Shown: positions 1-8,765, counted from the first letter of the stretch. The stretch: DNA of 64,000 nt from Candidatus Nitrosopelagicus sp. (GCA_028344155.1 JAOMAI010000003.1:1-64000), one strand, 5' to 3'. A program made the numbers and translations. The notes: generated from the letters alone by a model not told the origin.

Positions 1-93
1 TTTGTGAAGACATCTTATAAAAAAAATTTCTAAACTACTAAAGTTAAATCTATTTCAGCTATCTTGATTAACCGTTTGTAAATAATACTGACT

Positions 94-393
94 GTGATTA
101 CCGATACTTCGATTCTAAAATCATTAAATGACTATATTTCAAGGAGAATTCAAGAAATACCTCTAGAAATCAAAGAAACATTTCTAGAAACAAAAAAAGT
201 TTGGAAGTGTGAAAACGAACTTGATTTTCTTTATGGATACTATGTAGGAAAAATTGAGGAGGCTACATTGCATTATTTATTGAAAGCTACTAGAGCATCA
301 GCTGGTGGTTATGTAGATACATTCGAGATTCGGGGTATAATTGAAGAGCATCGAGATGCGTTACAAAATGCAATAAAGAAAGCGTTGAATTAA
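94..393 (+). CDS. Small conserved-type hypothetical protein, 99 aa
   Basis: A GTG-started ORF encoding a soluble, largely helical 99-residue protein with alternating acidic and basic residues. There is no signal peptide, membrane segment, cysteine motif or known catalytic signature. I do not recognise a family. It stands alone, with about 90 bases of non-coding sequence to its left and a convergent small zinc-finger ORF to its right. Codon use matches the neighbours, so it is probably a real gene, but no function can be given. Confidence 0.6.
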   Translation: MITDTSILKSLNDYISRRIQEIPLEIKETFLETKKVWKCENELDFLYGYYVGKIEEATLHYLLKATRASAGGYVDTFEIRGIIEEHRDALQNAIKKALN

Positions 394-407
394 TTTAAAA
401 TAATAAT

Positions 408-569
408 TTAATCATATTTTCCACTGCCAAGTCTTTTCTTTACTTTTTGTGGTTTAGAATGTGCTTTAATCATATGCCTCATTGTTCTTTCAGGATTAGA
501 GAATTCCATCTTACATATTTTACATACTAAATCGGTCGTAGTTTTAGATTTTTTTTTGAATAAATCCAA
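408..569 (-). CDS. Small C2H2 zinc-finger protein, 53 aa
   Basis: Reading the minus strand gives a 53-residue protein that begins with TTG directly after an in-frame TAA, so TTG (L1) is the first possible start. It has a single classical zinc finger: CKIC near residues 16-19, then an HMIKAH motif near residues 32-37 (C-x2-C-x12-H-x4-H), followed by a lysine/arginine-rich tail. Archaeal one-finger proteins of this size are common and probably bind nucleic acid, but the target is unknown. It lies between two plus-strand genes and fills most of that gap. The intact finger spacing is the main evidence that it is real. Confidence 0.65.
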   Translation of the reverse strand: MDLFKKKSKTTTDLVCKICKMEFSNPERTMRHMIKAHSKPQKVKKRLGSGKYD

Positions 570-673
570 TTAATGAAGATAGAATTGAAGTGTATATAAT
601 GTTTAGAAATTGATATCAGTTTTTTTTGAATCAAGCGATTATGCTAAATTATCATACATTTCTAGATTAATTA

Positions 674-1684
674 TTGTCTGAAATAGAAACCATTCAACTT
701 GCACCTGATCTTTCAATTTGTAGAATTCTAAATGGAATGTGGCAAGTAGCTGGTGGACATGGTCAAATCAATCATGATTCAGCTATATCACAAATGTTAG
801 AGTATAATGAAAATGGATTCAATACTTGGGATATGGCAGATATCTATGGACCTGCTGAATCATTTTATGGTGATTTTAGAAATGAATTAGAAAAAAAGAA
901 AGGAAAAAATGAACTAGAAAAAATTCAAGGCTTTACAAAATTTGTTCCTAATCCTGGACCAATGACTAGATCTATTGTAGAACATTACATAGATCAATCA
1001 ATGAAAAAGATGAATGTAGATGTAATTGATGTGATTCAATTTCATTGGTGGGACTATAATGATGCAAGTTACATTGATGCATTACACCAATTAACAAAAC
1101 TTCGTGATGATGGTAAAATATCCCATCTTGCATTGACTAATTTTGATACAGAACGAATGCAAATAATGAATGATAATGGAATAGAATTAATCTCAAATCA
1201 AGTTCAATATTCAATAATTGATCAACGTCCCGATGTAAAGATGGCATCATTTTGTAAAAATCATAATATGAAACTATTAGCATATGGAACTTTACTAGGT
1301 GGGTTACTCACTGAAAAATACCTTGGTACATCAGAACCAACACAATTAGATCTTGACACATTTAGCCTTCAAAAATATATGAATATGATTGATGCATGGG
1401 GTGGTTGGAAATTATTTCAAGAATTACTTGTTGTATTAGATGAAATTGCAAAAAAGTATAATGTAAAAATTGCAAATGTTGCAACACGTTTTGTTTTAGA
1501 TAGACCTGCAGTCGCTGGTGCCATAATTGGTTCAAGAATAGGCTTATCTGATCATATTGGACAAAATACCAAAACATTTTCACTACAATTACAAAATGAT
1601 GACTATGAAAAGATAAAATCTGTTACATCAAAGGCAAATGATCTTTTTACATCAATTGGTGATTGTGGTGGAGAATATAGGTAG
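674..1684 (+). CDS. Aldo/keto reductase family oxidoreductase
   Basis: This 336-residue protein has the aldo/keto reductase (beta/alpha)8 barrel layout. The catalytic tetrad of the family is visible: Asp and Tyr in MADIYGPAE (about residues 55-63), a Lys in GFTKFVPNPG, and His in IQFHWWDYND. The C-terminal cofactor region carries GAIIGSR. It probably reduces a carbonyl with NADPH in the cytosol, but the substrate cannot be read from sequence. Many plant and microbial sugar or aldehyde reductases have this architecture. The start is TTG. It is transcribed alone; the genes to its right are on the other strand. Confidence 0.85.
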   Translation: MSEIETIQLAPDLSICRILNGMWQVAGGHGQINHDSAISQMLEYNENGFNTWDMADIYGPAESFYGDFRNELEKKKGKNELEKIQGFTKFVPNPGPMTRSIVEHYIDQSMKKMNVDVIDVIQFHWWDYNDASYIDALHQLTKLRDDGKISHLALTNFDTERMQIMNDNGIELISNQVQYSIIDQRPDVKMASFCKNHNMKLLAYGTLLGGLLTEKYLGTSEPTQLDLDTFSLQKYMNMIDAWGGWKLFQELLVVLDEIAKKYNVKIANVATRFVLDRPAVAGAIIGSRIGLSDHIGQNTKTFSLQLQNDDYEKIKSVTSKANDLFTSIGDCGGEYR

Positions 1685-1687
1685 ATG

Positions 1688-1840
1688 TTATTCTTTATTG
1701 GCAATTCTATATCTTAGATATTTATCATCTGGAGAAAATTTTGCAGGATGAACACTTTTAGTAGCTTGATCACATTTTTTACAAATTTCTTTTAGTGTAT
1801 ATGCTCCACATTCAGCACATTTTCTTAATTGAAAACGCAT
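1688..1840 (-). CDS. nop10: H/ACA ribonucleoprotein subunit Nop10, 50 aa
   Basis: A 50-residue protein with the hallmark Nop10 sequence: MRFQLRKC at the start, a zinc-ribbon CAEC...CKKC in the first half, then HPAKFSPDDKYLRYR, the linear segment that wraps around Cbf5. Nop10 is a core subunit of the archaeal H/ACA RNP, which makes guide-directed pseudouridines in rRNA. Its ATG overlaps the stop codon of the upstream aIF2-alpha gene by one base (TAATG), so the two are translationally coupled. The aIF2-alpha/Nop10 pairing is widely conserved in archaea and supports the call. Confidence 0.92.
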   Translation of the reverse strand: MRFQLRKCAECGAYTLKEICKKCDQATKSVHPAKFSPDDKYLRYRIANKE

Positions 1841-2640
1841 TATCCTTCACCAATTTTTATTGATTCTTCTCGTGTAAAAACATAAACTCCATTTTGCTTT
1901 TTCACACTTTTCTCAATTTTTTCTAAAATTGGTTTCAATGATTTTTCAGCAGTTTTAAAATCTTGAGAAACCAAACTTAATCTGTATTTTGGTGCGCCCA
2001 AATATGTTATCTCTATTTTTGCATCTTCAACGTTTTCTGCATCTTTTAGTGTTTTTTTGATTAGTTCGACTCCGTTTGATTGATTATTTGAAATTTCTAA
2101 AATTCCTCTCAACTCTACTGATGGAAGTTTCATTTTTGAACAAATATCTTCAATAGTTGTCACTACTTTCTTCTGTAGTTTCAAATCTTCTATCTCGGCA
2201 CTACCTTTTATTGCAATATTCAACATTGCATCGTAAACTGAATCATATTTTGATAAAAATTTATCTTCTAAATCTTCAATTTGTTTTGTAGTTAATTCTG
2301 ATTTCTCTTGAATATTTTTTAAAATTCCTTGTTCTTTTTCAAACCTTTTAACATCAAGAAGTTTCTTTTTTCTTTGATCTTTTGAAATCTGTTTTAATGA
2401 TAGATCAATTTCTTTTCTACCGCTTTCGACTTTTTTTACTAGTAATACTTTCTTTTCTCCTTCTCTGACATACTTGTTTACTTTACGTACCCACCCTGGA
2501 GCAATTTCTGAAACATGTAAAAATCCTTGAATTTTATTATATTCATCTAATGTGACGTAAGCACCATGATCACTAATTTTTGTTACTGTTGCAATTACAA
2601 TCTCACCAGTTTCTGGTAATTCTTGTGTATCTGATACCAT
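1840..2640 (-). CDS. eif2a: Translation initiation factor aIF2 subunit alpha
   Basis: The 266-residue product has an N-terminal S1/OB domain (about residues 10-85, with GAYVTLDEY, GFLHVSEIAPGWVR and a basic VKKV segment), then a helical middle and an alpha-beta C-terminal domain (EITYLGAPKYRL). This is the three-domain plan of archaeal/eukaryotic eIF2-alpha, which joins the beta and gamma subunits to deliver initiator Met-tRNA. Length is typical for archaea. It is followed by nop10 with a one-base overlap, and the preceding gene on the same strand is cobO, 26 bases upstream. Confidence 0.93.
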   Translation of the reverse strand: MVSDTQELPETGEIVIATVTKISDHGAYVTLDEYNKIQGFLHVSEIAPGWVRKVNKYVREGEKKVLLVKKVESGRKEIDLSLKQISKDQRKKKLLDVKRFEKEQGILKNIQEKSELTTKQIEDLEDKFLSKYDSVYDAMLNIAIKGSAEIEDLKLQKKVVTTIEDICSKMKLPSVELRGILEISNNQSNGVELIKKTLKDAENVEDAKIEITYLGAPKYRLSLVSQDFKTAEKSLKPILEKIEKSVKKQNGVYVFTREESIKIGEG

Positions 2641-2666
2641 TTCTAATTTTTCTCTATCTGCTAAGG

Positions 2667-3200
2667 TTAAAAATCAATTCCTTTCTTTGCCTTTATTCCA
2701 GATTTGAATGGATGCTTGATCTCTTTCATTTCTGTAACTAAATCTGCTAATTCTACAATCTCTTCTTTTACATCTCTTCCTGTTAAAACAAGATCCAAAT
2801 TGGAAGGTTTTTCTTTAATTAATTTTATAATTTCCTGAACATCTATCAAACCTAAATTAATTGCATAGTTTACCTCGTCTAGTATAACTACATTATATCT
2901 TCCTGAATTAATTTTCTCTCTACAAATTCTTAATGCTTCTGCAGCATATTTTTCATGCTCCTCTCTAGGGTTATTATCATCTAGTATGCCAACAAATCCT
3001 TTTCCTATTGCAATTAATTCAAAATTTGGTTCTAATTTCTTTGAAGAATCCATTTCACCATAATGCCATGATCCTTTGATGAATTGTAACATGCACACCT
3101 TATGATCATAACCAATTGCTCTCATTGCCAGACCTAATGCCGCAGTGGTTTTCCCTTTTCCATTTCCTGTATAGACAATAACCAATCCATCTTTACTCAT
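2667..3200 (-). CDS. cobO: Cob(I)yrinic acid a,c-diamide adenosyltransferase
   Basis: A 177-residue CobA/CobO-type corrinoid adenosyltransferase. The N-terminal P-loop GNGKGKTTAALG (about residues 12-23) is diagnostic, because this family binds ATP in reverse orientation to transfer the 5'-deoxyadenosyl group to cobalt. Further marks are MLQFIKG, the VVILDEVNY Walker B stretch, and LTGRDVKEEIVELADLVTEM near the C-terminus. It acts in cobalamin biosynthesis and salvage. It is divergent from cbiA with an 85-base shared spacer, and it opens a block of corrin genes. Confidence 0.92.
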   Translation of the reverse strand: MSKDGLVIVYTGNGKGKTTAALGLAMRAIGYDHKVCMLQFIKGSWHYGEMDSSKKLEPNFELIAIGKGFVGILDDNNPREEHEKYAAEALRICREKINSGRYNVVILDEVNYAINLGLIDVQEIIKLIKEKPSNLDLVLTGRDVKEEIVELADLVTEMKEIKHPFKSGIKAKKGIDF

Positions 3201-3254
3201 ATCTACACAAGAAAATCATCTAGTAAAAACATTGTAAATATCAAATTAAATCCA

Positions 3255-3262
3255 TTTAAATA
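3255..3262 (+). promoter_or_regulatory. TATA box for cbiA
   Basis: A TTTAAATA box centred about 27 bases before the TTG start of cbiA, in the cobO-cbiA divergent spacer. Archaeal initiation lies roughly 25 bases downstream of the TATA centre, so the transcript would start at or next to the start codon (leaderless). This supports TTG 3286 as the start. No cobalamin-riboswitch-like structure was seen in the spacer. Confidence 0.45.
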
Positions 3263-3285
3263 AAAAACAAGATTACCAAAAGAAA

Positions 3286-4629
3286 TTGAGAGTTCCAAGA
3301 TTAGTAATTGCAGGTTCTACCAGTGGTGTTGGGAAAACATCAATCACAAGCGCAATTATCTATGGTTTAAAAAAAAGAGGTTTTTCAGTACAACCATTCA
3401 AAGTTGGACCTGATTATATTGATCCAAGTTACCTAAGTTCTATTTCAAAAAATGAAACTAAAAATCTAGATGTCTGGTTAATGGGAACACAAGAATTAAT
3501 TGAAAGCTTTACGAGAAATTCAAAATCAGATATCTCAATTATTGAAGGTGTAATGGGTTACTATGATGGATTTGGAGGAAAATCAAATCTTGCAAGCACA
3601 CATCATGTTGCAACACTACTTGAATCACCTGTAATTCTAATTCTTGATGCAAGTAAAACTTCTCGTTCAATTGCTGCTACTGCATTAGGATTTACTAAAT
3701 TCCATAAAAACTCAAGAATCTTGGGAATTATTTTGAACAAAATTGGAAGTAAAAAACATGAAGATCTTTGTCGAGCTGCTTTACTAAATTTAAAAATTCC
3801 AATAATCGGTGTTATTCCTAAAAATCCATCAGCTAATCTAGAATCAAGACACTTAGGATTAATTCCTGTACATGAACAAAAAGAACTTCATAATAAAATT
3901 AGACAAATTTCAAAAGAGATTTCAGATTATCTCGATTTTAATCTAATTGAAAAAATTTGTAAAACAGCATCCTCTCTAAATAAAATAAAACCTGTAAAAA
4001 CCGCAAAATCAAAAATTTCAATTGCTATTGCTCTTGATAGTTCATTTAATTTCTATTATCATGATAATATTGAAGCATTAAGACGCGAAGGTGCAAAAAT
4101 AAAATTTTTCAGTCCAATTAATGATAAAAAAATCCCAAATTGTGATTTAATTTATCTTGGTGGTGGTTTTCCTGAAATTTTGGCTTCATCACTAGCTAAA
4201 AACTCGTCAATGAAGAAATCTATAAAAAATAATGCTGAAAACGGAATACCAATTTATGCTGAATGTGGTGGATTGATGTATCTTACAAATTCAATTACTT
4301 ATGGAAAGAAAAAATCAAAAATGGTTGGTCTATTTGATATAGATACTATAATGACAAAAAAAATGACATTAAATTATACTGAGGGGAAAATTAATTCAAA
4401 TTGTATTTTATCTAAACCACGTAATTTCCGTGCACATGAATTTCACTATTCAAAAATAATTAATGTACCAAAAGATTCAAAATTTCTTTATGATTTAAAA
4501 ATTGGTGAAGGAATTTCATCACATAAAGATGCAATAACTGAATATAATACGATAGCATCATACTGTCATCTTTATTTTGATAGTGCAAAATTTGCTTCAA
4601 ATTTAATTAAAAATACTTTAAAAATTTAG
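3286..4629 (+). CDS. cbiA: Cobyrinate a,c-diamide synthase (CbiA/CobB)
   Basis: A 447-residue glutamine amidotransferase that converts cobyrinate to its a,c-diamide using ATP and glutamine. The N-terminal dethiobiotin-synthetase-like domain has the P-loop AGSTSGVGKTS at residues 8-18 and KVGPDYIDP. The C-terminal class I GATase-like domain has YAECGGLMYL with the nucleophilic Cys, and later RAHEFHYS and a His-rich end (SYCHLYF). Length is usual for the family. The start is TTG, supported by a TATA box 27 bases upstream. It is convergent with cbiC, overlapping it by four bases. Confidence 0.93.
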   Translation: MRVPRLVIAGSTSGVGKTSITSAIIYGLKKRGFSVQPFKVGPDYIDPSYLSSISKNETKNLDVWLMGTQELIESFTRNSKSDISIIEGVMGYYDGFGGKSNLASTHHVATLLESPVILILDASKTSRSIAATALGFTKFHKNSRILGIILNKIGSKKHEDLCRAALLNLKIPIIGVIPKNPSANLESRHLGLIPVHEQKELHNKIRQISKEISDYLDFNLIEKICKTASSLNKIKPVKTAKSKISIAIALDSSFNFYYHDNIEALRREGAKIKFFSPINDKKIPNCDLIYLGGGFPEILASSLAKNSSMKKSIKNNAENGIPIYAECGGLMYLTNSITYGKKKSKMVGLFDIDTIMTKKMTLNYTEGKINSNCILSKPRNFRAHEFHYSKIINVPKDSKFLYDLKIGEGISSHKDAITEYNTIASYCHLYFDSAKFASNLIKNTLKI

Positions 4630-5261
4630 TTATTTCCTTGTCTTAATAATTTGTATAATGCATTAATTATTGCAGATGCACAAGGACTCCCTCCTTTACG
4701 ACCCATATTTGTTATAAATGGAATTTCTGTTTTTGATAACTCATCTTTTGATTCTACTGCAGAAACGAAACCTACTGGCATACCAACTACCAATGCAGGT
4801 TTTACCAATCCTTCTCTAAACATTTCCATTACTTCTAAAAGTGCAGTTGGTGCATTTCCTACAACAACAATTCCTCCATCAATTTCTTTTTCAGCCACTC
4901 TCATAGACATCTGTGCTCTAGTTTTTCCTGCTTTTTTTGCAGATTCCATTAAAGATGGATCTGAAATATTGCAAATCATATTATTTCCAAAATCTTTTGG
5001 ATTTTGTTTATTCATTAATCCAATAACACCATTTACATCTGCAACTATACTACATCCATTTTTTAATGCATTAATTCCATTTGAAATTGCATCTTTGTGA
5101 AAAAGAAGCTTATTTTCTCTAGCAAAATCAAAATCTGCAGTTGAATGAATTATTCTTCTAACAATTGGCCATTCCATTTCATTGTATGGATGAGAACCGA
5201 TCTCACTTTCAATTATCTGCATACTTTCATCTTCTATCTCTTGTCCCTTTCTAGTTTGCAT
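4626..5261 (-). CDS. cbiC: Precorrin-8X / cobalt-precorrin-8 methylmutase
   Basis: A 211-residue CbiC/CobH enzyme, which moves a methyl group from C-11 to C-12 to give (cobalt-)hydrogenobyrinate. Typical signatures are visible: RRIIHSTADF with the catalytic His, the GCSIVADV segment, AGKTRAQMSMR, VVGNAPTALLEV, and the GMPVGFVSAVESK loop ending in GRKGGSPCASAIINAL. Its start overlaps the end of cbiX by 11 bases, so the minus-strand cbiX-cbiC pair is probably one transcript. Only the anaerobic-type gene set occurs here, so cobalt-precorrin-8 is the likely substrate. Confidence 0.93.
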   Translation of the reverse strand: MQTRKGQEIEDESMQIIESEIGSHPYNEMEWPIVRRIIHSTADFDFARENKLLFHKDAISNGINALKNGCSIVADVNGVIGLMNKQNPKDFGNNMICNISDPSLMESAKKAGKTRAQMSMRVAEKEIDGGIVVVGNAPTALLEVMEMFREGLVKPALVVGMPVGFVSAVESKDELSKTEIPFITNMGRKGGSPCASAIINALYKLLRQGNN

Positions 5262-6003
5262 CTTCTACCTCTCTAGCTCTTTCTAAAATTAAATCAATCA
5301 TTTTTTCATCTGTACCCAAGTGTTTTGTAACAAATACTTTCTTTAAATTCGCATTATCTAATGCTGGTAACAAATCGTTATTGACATCTATCTTTACATG
5401 AGCCCCTTCATGTAAAAAATAAAAAACAATTATCAAAACTTCTGGATTATCATTTTGACATGCTTGTATTCCTTCTTCTATCGTCGGTCCCTCAATTTCT
5501 AAATAACATCGACTGACATTTCTATAGGAGGGCTTTAGCTCATCTACAACATAATCAATTGATATTCCTGAATTTGGATCCTTACTTCCATGTCCAATTA
5601 TCAAAACATCCACCTTTTCTTTTGGAATATCTACTGAATTTTCTTTTAATGTGGTAATTACTCTGTTATCTACCAATTCTACTAATTTTTTATGCATAGT
5701 CATTGGCTTTGAAACAAGAAATTTGATCTTTGTATCTTTCTGATACTTCATTGCATCAGCTACTGCAATCTTCACTTTTCTTCCTGGATATAGAAAATAT
5801 GGAACTATTGTCATTTGTTCTACATCTTTTTTTAAGCATACATCCATTCCATCTTCAATAAATGGTGGAACAACTTCTAAAAAACAAAACTCTGTAAAAT
5901 CATAATTTCCTTTTTCTTTAACTTTCTCACAAATCATTTCTAGCTCTTCACCGGCTTCTCTTTCTCTACTACCTCTGTCAATTATCATCAATCCTCTTTT
6001 CAT
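5251..6003 (-). CDS. cbiX: Sirohydrochlorin cobaltochelatase, two-domain CbiX
   Basis: A 250-residue tandem duplication of the CbiX fold, which inserts Co(II) into sirohydrochlorin at the start of anaerobic cobalamin synthesis. In the C-terminal half both metal-handling histidines of the family are present: H138 in IIGHGSKDP and H202 in FLHEGAHVKIDV. In the N-terminal half the same two places hold R10 (IIDRGSRE) and K76 (FLYPGRKVKIAV), so that half looks catalytically dead and may be structural. It overlaps cbiG by four bases and cbiC by 11, which indicates an operon. Confidence 0.88.
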   Translation of the reverse strand: MKRGLMIIDRGSREREAGEELEMICEKVKEKGNYDFTEFCFLEVVPPFIEDGMDVCLKKDVEQMTIVPYFLYPGRKVKIAVADAMKYQKDTKIKFLVSKPMTMHKKLVELVDNRVITTLKENSVDIPKEKVDVLIIGHGSKDPNSGISIDYVVDELKPSYRNVSRCYLEIEGPTIEEGIQACQNDNPEVLIIVFYFLHEGAHVKIDVNNDLLPALDNANLKKVFVTKHLGTDEKMIDLILERAREVEDAN

Positions 6004-7058
6004 TTTATGATCCTCGCTATAGCCACTGTTAGATTAGGAGGAAATTTCTGTTTTTCAACTATTAATTCACCTTCTGATGATTTTATTGCAGCAGCTTCTG
6101 AAACACTTGCAGTTCCTTCAAATGCCTGAACTGTTTTTGAAGGATTTGGTGCAGTGATTGTTGCTAATTCTTCTCTATCGATGTATTCTATTGGTATGTT
6201 CATTTCTTTACCCAGTTCAATCAATCCTACAACATCTTTGTCTTTTTTAATAGATACAAACCTAGCTATTTGATTTTGTTTTAATTCAAACTTCTCTAAT
6301 GTTTCATTCACTCCATTCAAAATAGTTTCTTTAGATGTATCCCAATGTAATCCTATTCCTATGACTAGATTTGGAACTCTGTATACTACAGAATCTTTCA
6401 AAATATCACTATCATTGATTTGATCATTTGTAATTATCAAATATCCCTTAGAATTGGAATCTTTCAAATCTTTTATGTTTGAAAAAAATGTAATATTTTC
6501 TGGAAGTTTTCCTTTCCACCATTCTTTTTTACCCATATTCTGAAAAACTCCAATTTTTTCTTTGTTTACCATGAATGCGCTAATTCTAGTTACATTACTG
6601 TCATCATCAATTTTCCAACCAAATTCTCTTCCAACAAGATCTACTGCTATAGTTTTGTTAACATCCGCTGCTGTAGTAATGACCGGAGTGGAGCCCATCT
6701 TTTCTGCAATCTCATTTGATAATTCATTTGCTCCTCCTAAATGTCCTGATAAAACACTAATCACAAAATTTGCATGATCATCAATCACAATTACTGCAGG
6801 ATCTGTTTTCTTATCTTTGATGTGTGGCGCAAGTAATCTAATTACTGCACCTAATGAAAATAAACAAATTACTCCATCGTTATTTTTGAACAATTCAACA
6901 ATCTTTTGAGTTGTGGAATCCTCATACCACTGAATTTTTTCATTTTCATTTGAAAATTTTATTGGTGCAAATATGTCAAAATCTATAAAATATTCTTTTA
7001 ATTTTAAACCTATTTCTATTCCATTTTTTGTGATTGCTAAAACAGCTATTTTCTTCAT
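6000..7058 (-). CDS. cbiG: Cobalt-precorrin-5A hydrolase CbiG
   Basis: A 352-residue CbiG protein, which opens the delta-lactone of cobalt-precorrin-5A and releases acetaldehyde. The N-terminal and central domains carry DGVICLFSLGAVIRLLAPHI, DPAVIVIDDHANFVISVLSGHLGGANEL and PVITTAADV. The C-terminal CbiG_C domain carries VIGIGLHWDTSKE and the terminal KSSEGELIVEKQKF. Its stop overlaps the cbiX start (ATGA-type), consistent with coupled translation. It follows cbiD on the same strand with a 36-base gap. Confidence 0.93.
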   Translation of the reverse strand: MKKIAVLAITKNGIEIGLKLKEYFIDFDIFAPIKFSNENEKIQWYEDSTTQKIVELFKNNDGVICLFSLGAVIRLLAPHIKDKKTDPAVIVIDDHANFVISVLSGHLGGANELSNEIAEKMGSTPVITTAADVNKTIAVDLVGREFGWKIDDDSNVTRISAFMVNKEKIGVFQNMGKKEWWKGKLPENITFFSNIKDLKDSNSKGYLIITNDQINDSDILKDSVVYRVPNLVIGIGLHWDTSKETILNGVNETLEKFELKQNQIARFVSIKKDKDVVGLIELGKEMNIPIEYIDREELATITAPNPSKTVQAFEGTASVSEAAAIKSSEGELIVEKQKFPPNLTVAIARIIK

Positions 7059-7094
7059 AATATTAAAAATTCTGAATTAATTAAATGCCTTACT

Positions 7095-8210
7095 CTATTT
7101 CTGAAGTGTCTTTGTATCCATTTTTGTTCTGGATAACACTTTACCATCAAAATCAAACAATATTACCTCAACTGGAATCTTTCCTTCTGAATGTTGAATC
7201 ATTTGTTTACATGTTTCATTTGTAATTTCATCAAAAAATCCTTCTACTTTGTCTTCCATGATGATCTCTTGAACATTTCTAGCAGTATTTGCACCTAGAA
7301 TTTTACTAATAGTTTCTGATTTTGCATCACATCTTTTTGCAAGTTCAGAAAGAAATTTCATGTCTACTTTTCCACCTTTCACATGAGTCTGTTTAACACC
7401 TGCTGCCATTTTTGCTAATTTACCAATGAATCCTGCAACATATGCTTTTTTCAATTCTTTTCTTGCACATTGTTTAATTGTATAACCTGAAAAATCTCCC
7501 ATTTGAATAAATGAATGATCTGGTAATTCTATAATTTCTCTTGCAAAGTCTTCACTTCTTCCTCCAGTTGTTAAAACAACATAGTCATCATTCATAGAAC
7601 TTACAACTGCAATTTGTTGTCGTATAGCTGCTGCAAATGATGCAGTAGAATACGGAATTACAATTCCACTTGTTCCTAAAATAGAAATCCCTCCCATTAT
7701 TCCAATTCTTGGATTATCTGTTTTTGTTGCTAACTCTTTTCCTTTTGGTACAGATACTATAATTTTAATTCCATTTTTTTTAAGTAATTCTTCACCAGCT
7801 TCTCTAACATTTTCCAAAATCATTTTTTTTGGTGTTGGATTAATTGCTGCACTTCCTATCTCTAATCCTAATCCTGGCTTAGTAACTCGGCCTACCCCTT
7901 CTCCACCATCAATCTCAATCTCATCAATCTCGTTTGTTAACTCAACATTAACAATAATTTCTGCACCATGTGTCACATCCGGATCATCTCCACCATCTTT
8001 TATTACAGAACACTTTGCTGAATTTTTAGTAAATTCACATGAATTAATTTTAATATTTAATCTCGAGCGTTTTGGTAATATGATGTCAGTTTGTACAATC
8101 TTCTTTTGATTAATAATTGATAAAATTCCTGCTTTTGATGATGCTGTGGCGCAACTTCCTGTTGTAAATCCTGTACGTAATTTCTTTTTACTTTCTGTAT
8201 TTGTGTCCAC
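7095..8210 (-). CDS. cbiD: Cobalt-precorrin-5B (C1)-methyltransferase CbiD
   Basis: A 371-residue CbiD enzyme that adds the C-1 methyl group to cobalt-precorrin-5B from S-adenosylmethionine. It starts with the characteristic RTGFTTGSCATASSKAG and continues with DGGDDPDVTHGAEI, GEGVGRVTKPGLGLEIG, GGISILGTSGIV and LTTGGRSEDFA. The size is normal. It is the first gene of the minus-strand cbiD-cbiG-cbiX-cbiC run. Its start lies 34 bases downstream of the J-domain gene, so it may share that transcript or have its own promoter. Confidence 0.94.
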   Translation of the reverse strand: MDTNTESKKKLRTGFTTGSCATASSKAGILSIINQKKIVQTDIILPKRSRLNIKINSCEFTKNSAKCSVIKDGGDDPDVTHGAEIIVNVELTNEIDEIEIDGGEGVGRVTKPGLGLEIGSAAINPTPKKMILENVREAGEELLKKNGIKIIVSVPKGKELATKTDNPRIGIMGGISILGTSGIVIPYSTASFAAAIRQQIAVVSSMNDDYVVLTTGGRSEDFAREIIELPDHSFIQMGDFSGYTIKQCARKELKKAYVAGFIGKLAKMAAGVKQTHVKGGKVDMKFLSELAKRCDAKSETISKILGANTARNVQEIIMEDKVEGFFDEITNETCKQMIQHSEGKIPVEVILFDFDGKVLSRTKMDTKTLQK

Positions 8211-8244
8211 GTGAAATTTTTAATTTTTTATGTAATAACTTTTG

Positions 8245-8718
8245 TTACAATCGAAGAATTTCATTGAGAATAATCCATAATGTAACAACACTTAGTCCTC
8301 CATAAAGCAACAAATGTGTTGTTTTTTGTGATATTGGTTTTTCCCTATTGTGTGTCTCTTGATTATAATCTCCTCCAAATTTTTGATTTTCTCTTCTTAT
8401 TTCCTCAAAATTAAATCTCATTTCATCTCCCATCTTCTCTCCTTGTGCTTTCCAAAAATTTTGATAATCTTCTCCTGATACCTGTTCATCTCTATTTGAT
8501 TGACTTTTTCGATGAGATTTTAGATATTGATATGCTTCCGTAATTTCTTTGAATTTTTTACTAGCATTGCTTTCAGTATTTTTATCTGGGTGATATTTCA
8601 AAGATAATTTTCTATAGGCTTGTTTGATCTCTTTATGAGTGGAATCTTTAGTCACTCCCAAAATCTCTCTACATTCTTGTGCATTCTTACCAAATTTCAC
8701 ATGAATTTTTGTTGTCAT
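8245..8718 (-). CDS. Membrane-anchored J-domain protein
   Basis: A 157-residue protein with an N-terminal J-domain (about residues 15-70): [19 protein letters not shown], the invariant HPD in KYHPDKN, then [12 protein letters not shown] charged linker rich in Glu, Arg and Gln follows. The last about 22 residues form one hydrophobic helix ([20 protein letters not shown]). It lacks the zinc-finger and C-terminal substrate domains of DnaJ, so it is a type III J-protein. It probably tethers DnaK to the cytoplasmic face of the membrane. The full DnaJ is encoded at 22600-23694. Confidence 0.8.
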   Translation of the reverse strand: MTTKIHVKFGKNAQECREILGVTKDSTHKEIKQAYRKLSLKYHPDKNTESNASKKFKEITEAYQYLKSHRKSQSNRDEQVSGEDYQNFWKAQGEKMGDEMRFNFEEIRRENQKFGGDYNQETHNREKPISQKTTHLLLYGGLSVVTLWIILNEILRL

Positions 8719-8736
8719 GTACCTTCTCTGGATATG

Positions 8737-8744
8737 TTTAAAAT
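8737..8744 (+). promoter_or_regulatory. TATA box for the 8766 gene
   Basis: A TTTAAAAT box in the divergent spacer between the J-domain gene and the epimerase-like gene. Its centre is about 25 bases before the ATG at 8766, which fits a leaderless transcript. Confidence 0.45.
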
Positions 8745-8765
8745 AAAATATTTTATCATTTTATC

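Noticed and set aside
3201-3285. Cobalamin riboswitch in the cobO-cbiA spacer
   Set aside because: The spacer is short and AT-rich with a TATA box and no B12-box-like structure.
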